Source of the DNA: Neoscytalidium dimidiatum
Taxonomy: Eukaryota > Ascomycota > Dothideomycetes > Botryosphaeriales > Botryosphaeriaceae
Assembly: GCA_037367355.1 (NCBI GenBank)
Contig: CM074696.1
Location: forward strand, 1,674,001-1,738,000
Direction of reading: 5' to 3'
Length of the DNA stretch: 64,000 nucleotides
Made by a program: the position numbers and the translations under genes. The notes below the pieces were generated by a model. The model had not been told where the DNA came from and made no database searches. It was given only the letters and a program-made list of their open reading frames with translations. Of the stretch, positions 1 to 10,591 are shown one piece after another (positions within the stretch are counted from its first letter, which is position 1; each line of letters starts with the position of its first letter).

Positions 1-257
1 TGGCCGGCAATGGTCGGCAGCGAGGAGTTATGCCAACACCAGGAGGTGAGGGTGTTCCACGGAAGCAAAGTCTGCAAGCCAGTGACATCGGCACCAAAGG
101 CAAAATTCCCGTTGCCAACCTGAATAGGTGTATCATAGGAGGACGCGGAACCGTTTCGGGTCGGGTTGAACTTCTGAACAACGTTACGCCGGTTGATACG
201 GGAAGCTGTGGCCAGGGAAGCCGCAGCTAAGAGATGCCATACTGCGGAGACATACAT
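1..257 (-). CDS. Secreted six-hairpin glycosidase-like protein, 5' end only
   Basis: The frame opens with ATG at 257-255 and stays open to the left edge, so only about 85 N-terminal residues are present. The first 20 or so residues (MYVSAVWHLLAAASLATA) look like a signal peptide and are followed by a basic RINRRN stretch. The mature start reads VVQKFNPTRNGS, then QVGNGNFAFGADVTGLQT and LPWNTLTSWCWHN. I recognise this as the N-terminus of fungal secreted proteins usually annotated as six-hairpin glycosidases; that is recall of a family pattern, not a search. The substrate cannot be inferred from this piece. The gene is divergent from the membrane-protein gene at 1425, with about 1.17 kb between them. 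Confidence 0.72.
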   Translation of the reverse strand, partial: MYVSAVWHLLAAASLATASRINRRNVVQKFNPTRNGSASSYDTPIQVGNGNFAFGADVTGLQTLLPWNTLTSWCWHNSSLPTIAG

Positions 258-1424
258 GGGGAAGGTGTGAGAAGCAAATCCGGAATACGGACCCAGAGCT
301 CGGCTCATTGATATCGAAAAAGCAATCAGCAGCTCTTAAAGATGTTTTGCAGGCTCCGCCCTTGGCGGGGCAGACGCCCATGATTCTGGATGAATGCACG
401 ATGGGGGGCTCCCCCGCGCCCCGCACTGATCGACATTGGCGGTGGCCATTTTTCCCGGAAGATTGACAGTAGTTCCTGAGCACAGGGCAGAGGCGCTGAT
501 GAGTCGAGCGCGGACTTCGGTGGAGTGAGGGCCGGGGTTGAGGTTCGCACGGGGGGATGTAGCACAACTGGAGAGGAAGTTGATGCGAGAGTACGAAAGC
601 CTGGTGAAGGCCTGGCCGAGCGAATGGAGAACAAGGCAGGAACCGCCGACCCGATCCGGCGCGCTCGCGTGGGGTTCCGAGCAAGCATGCGTGCGTGCGT
701 GCGTGCGTGCCATCACTGTGGGTCCATCGAGGCATGTACCTGGCACCAGCTGAATCCTGTGTAGACGTGCTCTGGCTGAGTGAGGATTGATGAGGCCTCA
801 CTCAGCGCACAGCTCGGGCGAGATGCATGCACTTCTATGTTGCGAAGCGGTGCTTGCAGTGAGCGCGCAGCAACACGGGATGGCTGGCGGCCTGAATTCT
901 CGGGCAGCAGCGAGCATAGCAGAAGAAGCAAAGCGAGGTGGGCACTGGCGCGAGGCAGACCAGAGCTCCAGGCAGGCCGCGGCCGTGCGCGGGTGCCGCC
1001 GGCGTCGTCATAGGCTTCCCGTCGTTCGCTCCAGCTCGTTGTTTCAGCAACCCGCCGCAGCTCTCTCACTTTCACTTCGCTCAGCGCCCCCAAGCCCCAA
1101 TCGCCAAACATCTAACAACCCATCACGCCTCTCCTCCTTCGCCAGCCGCCGAGCGATTACGTCTCCGACAATCCAATTCACCGGCGAAGACGACGACTGA
1201 CTGCAGCACCGCGACGCCGCCCAGCCGCACACCAAGCGCACTGCCCTCCTCGTCGGACGTCAAACCTCCAGCATCTCATCCCATGCCCTAAAAATAACCC
1301 GCTCCCACCTCAGCGCAACGCCAGCCTCATTCCCCCATCAACCGTCTCCTTTGCCAAAACCCTTCTCGATCCGTCCTTCTCCTCCGCCGACACAGCTAAT
1401 CAACGCCATCACACCACCACCACC
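258..1424. promoter_or_regulatory. Divergent intergenic region
   Basis: This region separates the start of the glycosidase-like gene (minus strand) from the start of the gene at 1425 (plus strand), so it should hold both promoters. It contains a tetranucleotide repeat at 688-710, and the last 300 bases before the ATG at 1425 are pyrimidine- and CACCAC-rich, as is common for fungal 5' leaders. The open frames here are low-complexity and lack recognisable protein features. Confidence 0.6.
688..710. repeat. (TGCG)n microsatellite
   Basis: Between five and six tandem copies of TGCG lie in the divergent promoter region. They are seen directly, with no interruption. Confidence 0.9.
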
Positions 1425-2150
1425 ATGTCCGGCGTCGGCATCTTCTTCCTAATCCTCTTCCTCCTCCTCCTCATCGGCGGCGGCGCCTGGATCGCCTACA
1501 CACGCATCCGCGCCCAGCGCCTCGGACTCCCGCCGCCGCCGCTCAACCCCTTCGCCCGCGGCTCGCGCTCCAGCCCGGGCAGCGCACCCGGCGCCTTCCC
1601 GGCCCCCGCGCCCGGCGGCATCGTCGGCTGGGTCAACGACAAGATCTCGTCGCTGCGCTCCGGCCGCAACAAGAACACGCGCTACGCCTCGGGCGCCTAC
1701 GAGGAGACGGGCATGGGCGGCACCGCAACCCGCGGCACGCTCGACCCGGACGAGGCGTGGGACGCGCGCGTCGGCAACGAGGCCGACTACGGCTACGGCT
1801 ACGAGGAGGAGCAGGAGCTCGGCCTGCGCGAGCCCACGCCCTACAGCGGCTCCGGCTACGCGGCCGGGGCCGCCGCCGCCGCCGGCGGCCCCGGCATGTA
1901 CGCCGCCCCGCCGCACAGCGCGGGCCTCAGCGCGCCCGTCTCGGAGCGCGGCAGGAGCAGGACCAGGGAGCTGGACGAGCGGTATGACGAGGAGATGGGC
2001 CGGGGCGGCGCCCGCGAGAACCCGTTCGGCGACAATGCGGAGCGCAGCGACCTGCGCGGCGTCAGTCCCAGGCCGATGGAGTCGTCCGGTGGTGGCCGCG
2101 GCGGTAGTCCGACGGAGTCGAGGAGGAGCTTGTTCAGGGAGGACGTCTAG
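1425..2150 (+). CDS. Small single-pass membrane protein, conserved fungal type
   Basis: This is one uninterrupted frame of 241 codons. Residues 5-27 form a strongly hydrophobic segment (FFLILFLLLLIGGGAWIA) followed by a basic stop-transfer stretch (RIRAQRLGL), so it is probably a type III or signal-anchored membrane protein with a cytosolic tail. The rest is Gly/Ala/Pro/Ser-rich and probably disordered, with RSRTRELDERYDEEMG near residue 180 and SRRSLFREDV at the C-terminus. The ATG follows CACCACCACC, a good fungal start context. Similar fungal proteins are often labelled 'acid phosphatase-like', but I see no phosphatase motif and would not assign that activity. The GC bias of the third codon position supports coding. 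Confidence 0.8.
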   Translation: MSGVGIFFLILFLLLLIGGGAWIAYTRIRAQRLGLPPPPLNPFARGSRSSPGSAPGAFPAPAPGGIVGWVNDKISSLRSGRNKNTRYASGAYEETGMGGTATRGTLDPDEAWDARVGNEADYGYGYEEEQELGLREPTPYSGSGYAAGAAAAAGGPGMYAAPPHSAGLSAPVSERGRSRTRELDERYDEEMGRGGARENPFGDNAERSDLRGVSPRPMESSGGGRGGSPTESRRSLFREDV

Positions 2151-2734
2151 AGGGAGAATGGGCGAGAAAAGCTTTGGGATTCGGATTCTTTATTTTCTTG
2201 GCCGTCTGTCTTGGTGGGTTACAGGAAGTCCGTAATAGGACATTGTTGATGACTGGATTCGGACGAGGCTTGGGGTGTGTTTTGCTGAAGACTTTTGATG
2301 TTGATGAGAAATGCGTTGCATGGGTTGCCTCTTTTATCCCTCATGCACACGGGATTTGTTACTACGCATGGAGGGCATTTGTATAATTTTATTGGTATCA
2401 ATTGCGCGGTTGAGAGGGTTTCTGCAATTGCTTAGCTACCTGTTCGAAACAAGACTACTATGAAAGGATCATCGGTTGCCCCATTGAGCTGCAGTCCGAG
2501 GGATGCGTTTGCCAATTCCATGCTTGTCTCGTGGTTATTGGTCGTTTAGGGATTCCAATTCCTGTCGGAAGCCTTCGTGTCCATATTAACACGCACACAA
2601 TTGTCTGACTCCCAAGCTGTGTCACCAAGGCGCCAAGAAAACCATGTCCCGCTCGGTCCTCCAAGGACCCCACACAGCCTCTAAGCTTTGATCACCACCG
2701 CCGATCCAGATCAGCGCGATCCATGGTCGAATAC
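2151..2734. other. Convergent 3' region
   Basis: This lies between two convergent stop codons (2150 plus, 2735 minus). It is AT-richer than the flanking coding sequence and should hold both 3' UTRs and poly(A) sites. No supportable gene was seen. Confidence 0.5.
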
Positions 2735-4910
2735 TCAAATGTCATCAGCCAGACGATTGAGAGCCGCAAATTTGTTCTTCCACATCTGCTCCTGCGGATC
2801 AGCCTGCTTCTTCTCTTCTTCATCCGGCTGGCCCTTCCTGTCCTTCTTCCGCTTCTTATCCTTCCTCTTCTCGTACGCCGTCTGATACTCTTCCTTTGGA
2901 TCCGACGCCAGGCTCGGGAAGTTCTCGATAGCATTGAGCAGGTAGCTCTCCGGGATGGCATCCTCATCATCCGTCGAGACCGGGTCGAAGAACTTAGTTG
3001 CCGGGGGCAGGTCGTCCAAGCGCTCATACAGATCTTTGACAGCGCTTTGAATCTGAGGGTCGGCGTGCAGATACGAGCGATACGCGGTGGTGATGGGAAA
3101 AGAGAGGAATATGCTTAGGAATTGTCGAAGCATCCGGAGTGAGTACCACACGCCCTGCAGCTGCGCGGTGCGGTGGATTTGAGACCACTCGAGCTGTCCT
3201 TGCAGACCTTGATGCAGCTTCAGGATTTGACTCTTTGAAGCAGGACGTTCGTCGTTCCGGATGAGCTTATCGCATAAGTACATGGCGCCGTATAGCTTCC
3301 AGAAATGCAACGGCGCACGAAGATGCAAATCTCCAGAGTTGACCATGAAAGCGGTGATGTGCGCACTCAGTTCGCTGCAGAAGTCCACGATCTCCTGTTT
3401 CTTGTATTTGAAACGGGGAATGGTGGAAGGTACGATACGTTGGCCACGACGCTCCCATTCTTCAATCGAGACCGTAGAAGGTAGGGGTAGGGAGAGAATG
3501 CAGTAGCCCAGACATCTTAGCTCCGCCGAGAGACGCCAGGCTGAAGCTCTATTTGGGTCTTCGATCAGGAAGGGAAGGAACGCAAAGATATTCTGGCCGG
3601 CGTTCTCCGCAGGGTGTATCGTGCTCTGGCCACTGTAGGTGGCAATAGCCGTGCTTACTTGGTTGACGAATTCAGACACTCTCGGATCCATGGTTCGCAG
3701 CCTCGCATCTTTCAAATATCGAAGATAAGCGATTGCCTCTTGCATGTTGTCATGCATCTGACGCTGCTTGGAGGATGTAAGACAGGGGTCTTCGTACAGA
3801 TCCGGGAAAAGCCCGTGAAGAGAAGTAGAGCCCTACTTAGTCATTAGAGCTTCTTCATCATGTGCATTGATAAGACTGTACATACCTGGAATACAGTGAA
3901 GTTACACCAGTACTGGTTGAGGAGCACTCGGCCAGGGCCCGAAATGCTGCGAAGTGGGGCATATTCCGCAAGCCACGCCTTGTATTCCCCAGAAGAGGGA
4001 TCAACGGTCTTAGCAATTTGAATGAGCTCATTCAGCTTCAGGTTGGGATGGTTCGTGAGGGCAAAAGCCAGAGGCGCCAAGGTGTTCAGTCCAAGGCGGT
4101 CGGCGATGCATTTTGGTTGATACTCCGTGGCTTTGAGCACCGTTCGACGTGAGAAGGTAGCCAAGCGCAAGTCGTGGAAGCGCACTACTGAGCCTTGTGG
4201 ACCAAGGTCGAAGACGAGTAGGTCCGTGTCCGAGCTCAGAAGCCAGCACTCTTTCTTTTGGCTGATGTGACGGACAACATCAGCGCAGGACACGTCCGCC
4301 TCGCCGGGAACCACAAAGACGCGATGGACAAAAGTGGTCGTGCAGAGGTGGTCAATCACAGCCGGCACCAGAAACGGCGTGGCTGGTAGCGCAAGCAGTT
4401 TCTCAGGCACAGAAGTGGGCGCATGGAAGGCATCTGTGCTAATCACAGATCGAACGCAGCGAACTTCGTCAGAATGCAGACTCTTGAAGCTGTGAAGCTG
4501 GACAGATGAGGAATATAGACGTTGGAGGCGAGTAGTCTGCTTAGCAGTTGGAAGTCCTCCATCAAAGAATATCGCTACACTTCATTTAGTCAATGTCATC
4601 CGATTCGGTAGTCATCTGGATACACTCACATATTGATGTTGTGCGCCTCAAGTGTTGTTAGGAAGTCAGCAGCAATAATGGCTATTTCTTCGTGTGAGGG
4701 TATGGCCTCGAACGCGTTCCGCGCATGGTACCTCCCGGCGACGGCACGACGATAGGCGTAGTACGCGAGACTTGGGCCGTCGATAACGACATGTTTCTTC
4801 TCCGGTAGATCTTCCGTGGGCAATTTAACGGCCGGACCTTGCCAGGCTGTTCCTAGCTCGACAGAGGTCCCAAAGCCCTGCATGTGGTGCAGGAGCCGAT
4901 GAATACCCAT
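2735..4910 (-). CDS. Asteroid/XPG-type nuclease-like protein
   Basis: Three exons are proposed: 4910-4630, 4579-3886 and 3832-2735 (690 aa, exact frame). The protein opens MGIHRLLHHMQ, the usual XPG-family MGI-start, with VVIDGPSLAYY near residue 60 and FFDGG at the start of exon 2. GEADVSCADV (about residue 187) and SSDTDLLVFD (about 213) match the acidic XPG-I motif positions, so several metal-binding acids are kept. The long C-terminal half and overall layout fit the asteroid branch (ASTE1-like) rather than FEN1, EXO1 or MKT1. The C-terminus has a Lys/Glu-rich segment (KKRKKDRKG). Exon 1 ends at GTGAGT and exon 2 starts after AAG, the only acceptor that keeps frame. In this family nuclease activity is expected, but the cellular role in fungi is unknown to me. 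Confidence 0.82.
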
Positions 4911-5264
4911 GGCCGCTGATGGGCTTGCGTTATTGAAAAATTGAGGTGGAAGCAGGACGATAGGCCGTGATTTGTTGCGTTGGCGGTAGGGTTGCGGGAT
5001 TACCTCGGCACAACTTGCCAAGAATACGCCAGTCCATTTGAAGTAACCGACGCAATTCGTTCAAGTATTGGGCGTGCCCTTTTTCTTCGCTCTTAGTGTA
5101 TCAAGAATCTGTCTCAGCTTTCACTAAATAGGTTTATGATTTTCAACATCATATACGAGCATGTACGCTACGCTCATAACAATAAAGCAGTGCGAAGCAT
5201 CATTCGTCTAAACATACGAGCATCGATCTGCACATGAAACCAATCACACAAAGACAATAAACAA
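4911..5264. other. Intergenic spacer
   Basis: This AT-rich spacer lies between the start of the XPG-like gene and the stop of the next minus-strand gene. It should contain the promoter of the former and the 3' UTR of the latter. No gene was seen. Confidence 0.5.
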
Positions 5265-7009
5265 CTAATCCACATCGACTTCGAGTAAGCCGAGATCTCC
5301 CAGAATATCTCTGTACACCTGCGCCTTCTCACTGTGCACGGCCATTCTCCTTCCTGTCCTTGGGTCAATTACCGTCCGAGAGCCTCCGCCTTCAAGTGGG
5401 GGCAGGCTCCAGACAGAAAGGCTCAGGCCATACCATGGAAAGTGGCTCACGGCGCCCTTGGCTGCCAAGTCTATCAGTTTATTTTCAAAACGCAAAAATG
5501 CTGTAAAACTTACGAAAAGCTGTAGAATAATTCGCCATCACGTAAATCTTGCGCATCGTGCATTCTGTTAGCTTCTAATGCCCAAGCCGCGGCCAAAAAA
5601 GCATCAAATGCAAGCTGAGTCTTTCGATTCAGGATTGGGACAATAAGTCGTAGCATATTTCGAGTCAGACGATACCATCTCTGCAGATCCAAACGTTCTT
5701 GGACATTCTGCCAACGGCGCTTAACTCCTTCGTATTGACGACGAAGTTTTAAAACCCTCTGCTTATCTGGTAATGGGTAGCGTACGTGAACTGTGTATAT
5801 CACAGGGACAGTGCTTTCCACCAGCTCTTCTGAAGATGGACTTGTTTCAGAATGTTCAAAGGCAGCAAGTCTTGTGCTTTCAACCGTCAGAGGCTTTTTT
5901 TGCAACTTCGTTTTCAAGACCGAGGTATGTTCATGACTGTCACCATTTTTGGCGCCCTCTTGGAGTATATGGTTGTCTCCATACGCGCTGTCTATGGCGG
6001 CTTCGTTCAGAGAGATGCCCTTGCTGTCTTTCCTATCCGCCAGTGGAGTTTCTTTATTGAACGAAGACTGCCTAGTCGATATACCAGACGATGGAATACT
6101 CTGTCTTCTGGGGGCCATAGGCGCATTCCCGCTCGTTGCTCGGAGTGCATCCTTGGATCTCTTGACTTCGGCATCTTCGGCAACTTTCGGGAATTGTCCG
6201 GGGTCAAGTCCGGGAGACAGCTCTGCCTCCTTTTCATCTCTGTCAGAGTTGTGAGCGGGATCTGAAGGTTCCAAACCGTCGAGCCAAGTAAACAGTCGAT
6301 CTCTGCGAAAAGTCTCGACGCCTTGTTCTTCCGTGATTTCCAGTATCTTCTCGAACGGAGTCATAACTTCATCGACCCTTTGGAAAGCCTCCGATGTCTC
6401 ATCCAACAGGGCCTCCAAGTGACAGGATGGAGCGGTGTTGCGCACATCTACAAGAGAACCTGGAGGCAAGATGGTGAAAGCTGTTCGTTTGAGCCGAAGA
6501 AAAATATCTTTTGCGTACTGGCTAGGCGGGTCGACACCCTGCCATATCCCCTGTAGGATGTTTTCGAATTACTCCAATTCTTTCTGACTCCATGGCTTCC
6601 ATTTCGGATCGAACGGTTCGGGCGTTGTGGGTGCCCGTGTTTGCGGACTTAGGGCACTTAACGGATCCTGGTCATTTTGCGACGCCAGTGTTGGTATGGG
6701 TGCGTAGTTTTTATAAGAATGTGACCGATAAGACTTTGCAGTATGATACCACGTTCCTGTATGGTATTCTGAAGGCGTGTGGGACAAGGGATTTGATTCT
6801 GTCTTATCTGCCATGAGGCTGGCGCTGACCAATGACTCCGAGTCCATCGAGTTCGCATCCACTGCGGCAAGCTTTTGTACAGTCCTTTGTCCTTGGGCTG
6901 GAGAATTGAGAGCGGCAGTGAGCGTATTCGTGCATCCATTTGAATGCGTTGCTGCGGGAGCATTCGGCGAGGCGGGACTCATCACCGGGGTGTAGTAATA
7001 TTTGCACAC
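5265..7009 (-). CDS. Unknown fungal protein with an in-frame stop or unusual intron
   Basis: Two large frames and a short 3' frame read as one protein. The first (7009-6572, ATG at 7009 or 6982) is Ser/Thr/Pro-rich and ends WSQKELE. It is followed directly, in the same frame, by TAA (6571-6569) and then by plausible coding sequence (GIWQGVDPPSQYAKDIFLRL) running to about 5520. A 51-nt GTAATT...CTAG segment (6572-6522) would remove the stop in frame, though its branch site is weak. Near 5517 a perfect GTAAGT donor ends this part. The last piece, to the stop at 5265, contains HFPWYGLSLSVWSLPP and YRDILGDLGLLEVDVD; the acceptor that keeps frame is not certain (GAG near 5450 fits). No domain is recognised. 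The C-terminal third is Trp/Arg-rich and looks folded. Confidence 0.5.
6569..6571 (-). other. In-frame TAA inside the unknown gene
   Basis: The codons on both sides stay in one frame (GAG TAA TTC), and the downstream protein reads on without a shift. It may lie in a small intron or be a disabling mutation. Confidence 0.75.
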
Positions 7010-7840
7010 TCAGGAATGGATTGATGCGGTTTCCCTAAACGGTGTTCAGGCTTTACTCGAAGTCCGATAACGAGAGTAAGAATGTCTACGACGTTAGCAA
7101 CTTTAACGACTGCGTTCGCGACGAAACTCTACTGGCATAGAGCGAATGTGTGAACAGGAAAATGACATGTGATGTCCAAGCCGTCCCTTCAGGAAGTCAC
7201 GAGTCGCAACAGACTTGAATTCAACGTCGTCTGGAAAGCATGCAGGAGCGCTCTTCCCGCAACAGCTTCCTGTGCCCTCCACAGCTTGTTGCATATTTCG
7301 AGGACTGTGACGTAAGGCCGGGGAATTTCGAAAATGCAACCCATGGTTCGGCACGAACCCTGAGACTTTGGGGGCCAGCGGTGACTGCACGAAAAGCAGA
7401 GGTGAGTTGTATTTCTTTTCTAAGAGTTGTGAGTAAGCGATTTGACTTTAACAAGAAATAGTACCCGAAATGAAAGTAATACTTGCCCGCTTAGAATGTT
7501 TGAGGGTTCTTTTCAAAGTGGAGAGAAAATACAAGTTTTCGAGTTTTTATTATCTTTAATGAACGGTAGGCAGCCGTGTATTAAAACTATGTACAATGCC
7601 AAAATTCGTTCAGCTGCGAAAGCAGCATTAATCATCCCTTTTAAACTCCGCCCGTGAGAGCGAAGCATTCCTAGGTGGCTCGAATCTACTCAACGCCATT
7701 CAATTGTTCCATCCAAAGGTCCTGACCTTTGGCGCAAGAATCCACCTAGTTCTTTTATGATAACATTATACAATTGGCATCTTCCTCAACATATCAGTCA
7801 AACGAGCAGGATGCATCGGGAGCAAAACACAGCAACCCTT
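7010..7840. other. Intergenic, promoter of unknown gene and ERG25 3' UTR
   Basis: This AT-rich DNA separates two minus-strand genes. Short open frames occur on both strands but show no domain, splice continuity or codon bias. Confidence 0.45.
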
Positions 7841-8861
7841 TTACTGGGCCTTCTTCGCCTTGGCAAGCCTGCGCTCGCGCCTCCTCTTGGCGGCCTCCGG
7901 GCCGGACTCGGTGTCAAGAACATAGTCCCACCAGCGGAAGCTGCTAGCGTAGTTACCAATGAACCGCTCGTGGTGAGTGTCGTGGTGGTCAGCACCAGCC
8001 CAGAAAGGCAGGAAGTGATGAAGGCTCCAGGGGAACTCGTAGCCACTGTGGGCGTCGATGGCCTGGAAGAGGCGAGCGACGATCCAGACATACATTGTCA
8101 GGATGTGGAGATCCTTGGTAATGGCGCAGTAGAGGATGGGAGAGCCAACAGTACCGAGGCCAAGGACGAGCACCTCAATTGGCGATGCATACTCAGCAGC
8201 GAGGCCAAAAGGTGCCGAGTAGTGGTGGTGGATCTTGTGGATATTCTTGTAGAGGAAAGGAAAGACGTGCATGGCACGGTGGGTCCAGTAGTGCCACGCG
8301 TCCTCGAGGACGAAGAAAATGGCGATCTGATAAGCCATCTTGAGCGGCGACGGGAAGGGCACGCTAGTTTCGAGGCCGAAATATTGAGCCATGGGGTGAA
8401 AGAGCCAGATCTGGGGAAGCTCAACGGTGAAGTGGCTCAGCAGCACGAGGGCGGCGCACTGCCACTGTTCCTTGGCAGTGGGAATTTTGGCCTAACGCCG
8501 CGTCAGCAAGACAATCCTCCCGATACAAGAGGCGGGAACACTAACAGCCTGGATCTTGTACTTGTTGAAGAAGGGGATGCAGTCAATGATGATCCACGGC
8601 AGCGCACGACCAAAGTAGACGACCTCGTGCATGACGAACGACATGATGCCGGTAGCCAAAACATCGTTGTTCATGTAAGTGTACCAGGCGAGCCAGAGGC
8701 GCTCGAAGTAGTTGAGGGAGACATTGTACTGCGACACCTCCTCGAAAGTGGCCCAGTAGGTGTCGGCGGGGGCCGCGCTGGCGAAAGCGGCTGTCGTTGA
8801 GTTCCTGGCAGCGTTATCAACGAGGAGGCGCGAGATGTAGCAGGGCGGCGGGAGCTTACAT
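7841..8861 (-). CDS. ERG25: C-4 methylsterol oxidase (sterol desaturase family)
   Basis: Three exons: 8861-8860 (only the AT of the start codon), 8804-8546 and 8491-7841, giving 303 aa, close to yeast Erg25 (309 aa). Erg25 removes the C-4 methyl groups of sterol intermediates in ergosterol synthesis at the ER. The three di-iron histidine clusters are all present: HRAMH, HKIHHHY and HHDTHHE. Four or more hydrophobic helices precede and separate them, including [19 protein letters not shown]. The C-terminus ends KKAQ, a KKXX-type ER retrieval signal. The N-terminus [18 protein letters not shown] matches fungal Erg25 only after splicing a 55-nt intron that interrupts ATG as AT|G; the alternative upstream in-frame sequence is low-quality. 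Introns are 8859-8805 and 8545-8492. Confidence 0.95.
8805..8859 (-). other. 55-nt intron splitting the ERG25 start codon
   Basis: Donor GTAAGC follows CCACAAT, and the acceptor GCCAG is followed by GAACTC, so the spliced RNA reads CCACAATGAAC. A TGATAAC branch-like site lies about 10 nt before the acceptor. In unspliced RNA the same place reads ATGTAAGC, a start codon immediately followed by a stop. Confidence 0.82.
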
Positions 8862-10591
8862 TGTGGCTGCGGTGCTGAACTCAGCGAGCAGGAAAGGAAC
8901 GACAGGGAGGTCTTAAGGGGCCAGGAGTGGGAGAGAATGGGCCTTAGCGCTTCCCGATGGTGTGCGAGAGGAACAGCGGCAGCGGGAGTTTTTGTGAGCC
9001 TGGAGAAGAACCACACCACACCGGGAGGCAGCGTTCCGGTCCCTGAGCTCAGATTGCACTAGCCTCGACACGGTCGCCGCTAGTCCACTTCGCGCATGCG
9101 CTAGGGTCTTATCTTGGCGTGTTTGCAGGCTGCGATCTGGCGCGGCTACAAACACGCCCCTCAACGGAATCGCCCAAGCCGCCATCGCGACAGTATCGTC
9201 AGACAAGCACCTGTGGTCTGCGCTGCAGTGCCTGCCGGTCATGGCCGCCCGGGGCGCAATCAGCCCATCATCACACAATTTCCACGCACTGTTCCCGACC
9301 GCGCTAGAACGTCAAATTTCCCCGGCGGTCGCAGGGCTGGTCCCCGGCTTTTGCAGCCAATCACCGCCGCCCGACAGCGGGCCTGTCTGCGCTAGCTGCC
9401 TGGCTGATCACTTCGAGAAAACCGCCTGCGCTTCGCGGCACACCGCCTCCAAAGCCGCACGCCTACGTGTGCGTTTCCACCGCAGCTCCAGAAGTCCCCA
9501 GTGTGTTGCTGGCACTTTTGCCACCGCACCTGCGCCTGCACCAGGATCTCCATCTTGCAGCGCCTTTCCGTGGCCCGCGCTGCCCTGATTGGCTCTCCGA
9601 TAACGCGCCACTGAGCTCGACACGGCATTCCTGTTCCTGGCTGGGACTCCGCGGTGCTGCGAACCTCGACGCATCTGCTGGAGCCCTGCGCACTCTTGCA
9701 TCTCCTCCGAATTCGTTGACTGATCTGGACCAAATTTCCTGCCCTCGCTCAACCCCAAGATCTACGTAGCAAAATCGAGTATCGGCAAATAAATATGCTG
9801 CCTGCCACCGCGCTCCGAGCTTGGAGAATCCGATAAGGTAACAAGCTCCGCCGATCTGCATCCGCGCCACACAGGATGTGTCAAGAAAGTTTGTATGGCG
9901 TTGTACAGTACATTCATCGAAAATGGTGTCAGCCTTCCTCCGCGCCCATGAGCGGACTCCATGCGTTCTCGTGCTGCGTCGTGTTTCTCGTATTCCAGCC
10001 TTGATATTGTACAAAATCCGACGCTGAGCCTAGACGGGCTCGGAGGATCACCAGCGGTATTGCCAGCGGTATTAATTCATGAGGTCCCCCGTCTTGAATA
10101 TTCCGTTTAACTCGATATGTGTCATGCGCACGGGTCTTGAATGGTATGCAGGAGAACTTCGGCATTTGCAGTACACCTTCGCATCGAATTGACATGAAAA
10201 TTTCTACCTTGTCTACTTGAGTATACAACTCAGCAATTCTTGTGTCTATTGCATCACTTTGGGACCCCGTCAAGCATTGGAGATGTTAGAATACTTCGAA
10301 GTCACGGATGCCTCAGTTTAGCGGAATACATCAGTCAGGCCAGGCCTAATATTGAGAAACCATAAGCTCTTTCCAAAAAAAAAAAATTGTTTCTTTGACT
10401 TCGCGTCACAAAGGTGGCAAAACGCCTTTTCTGTATCACGCAGAGGAGAATGGTTTTAAAAAGGCAAAATTAGAAGTGAAAAGGAGACTGCAACAGTGGT
10501 ACTACATCACGTAAACTCGAACCAGCCCTCCTAATGTGAATGCTCAGCATCAATTACTGCTGCTATTAGTCGTGGTGTATCTCAGGTGTTT
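8862..10591. other. Intergenic, ERG25 promoter region
   Basis: This 1.7 kb holds the ERG25 5' leader and promoter and the 3' side of the next minus-strand gene. The left part is GC-rich and the right part (from about 9,990) AT-rich, with an A11 run near 10376. Open frames of up to 183 codons on the minus strand were examined; they lack domains and overlap each other in different frames. Confidence 0.5.

Noticed and set aside
7757..8800. 347-codon frame on the plus strand opposite ERG25
   Set aside because: It is antisense to the well-supported ERG25 exons and runs across its introns; it mirrors the codon bias of the real gene.
9463..10014. 183-codon minus-strand frame between ERG25 and the ABM-like gene
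   Set aside because: Overlapped by other frames of similar length, with no domain or conserved ending; composition is not protein-like.
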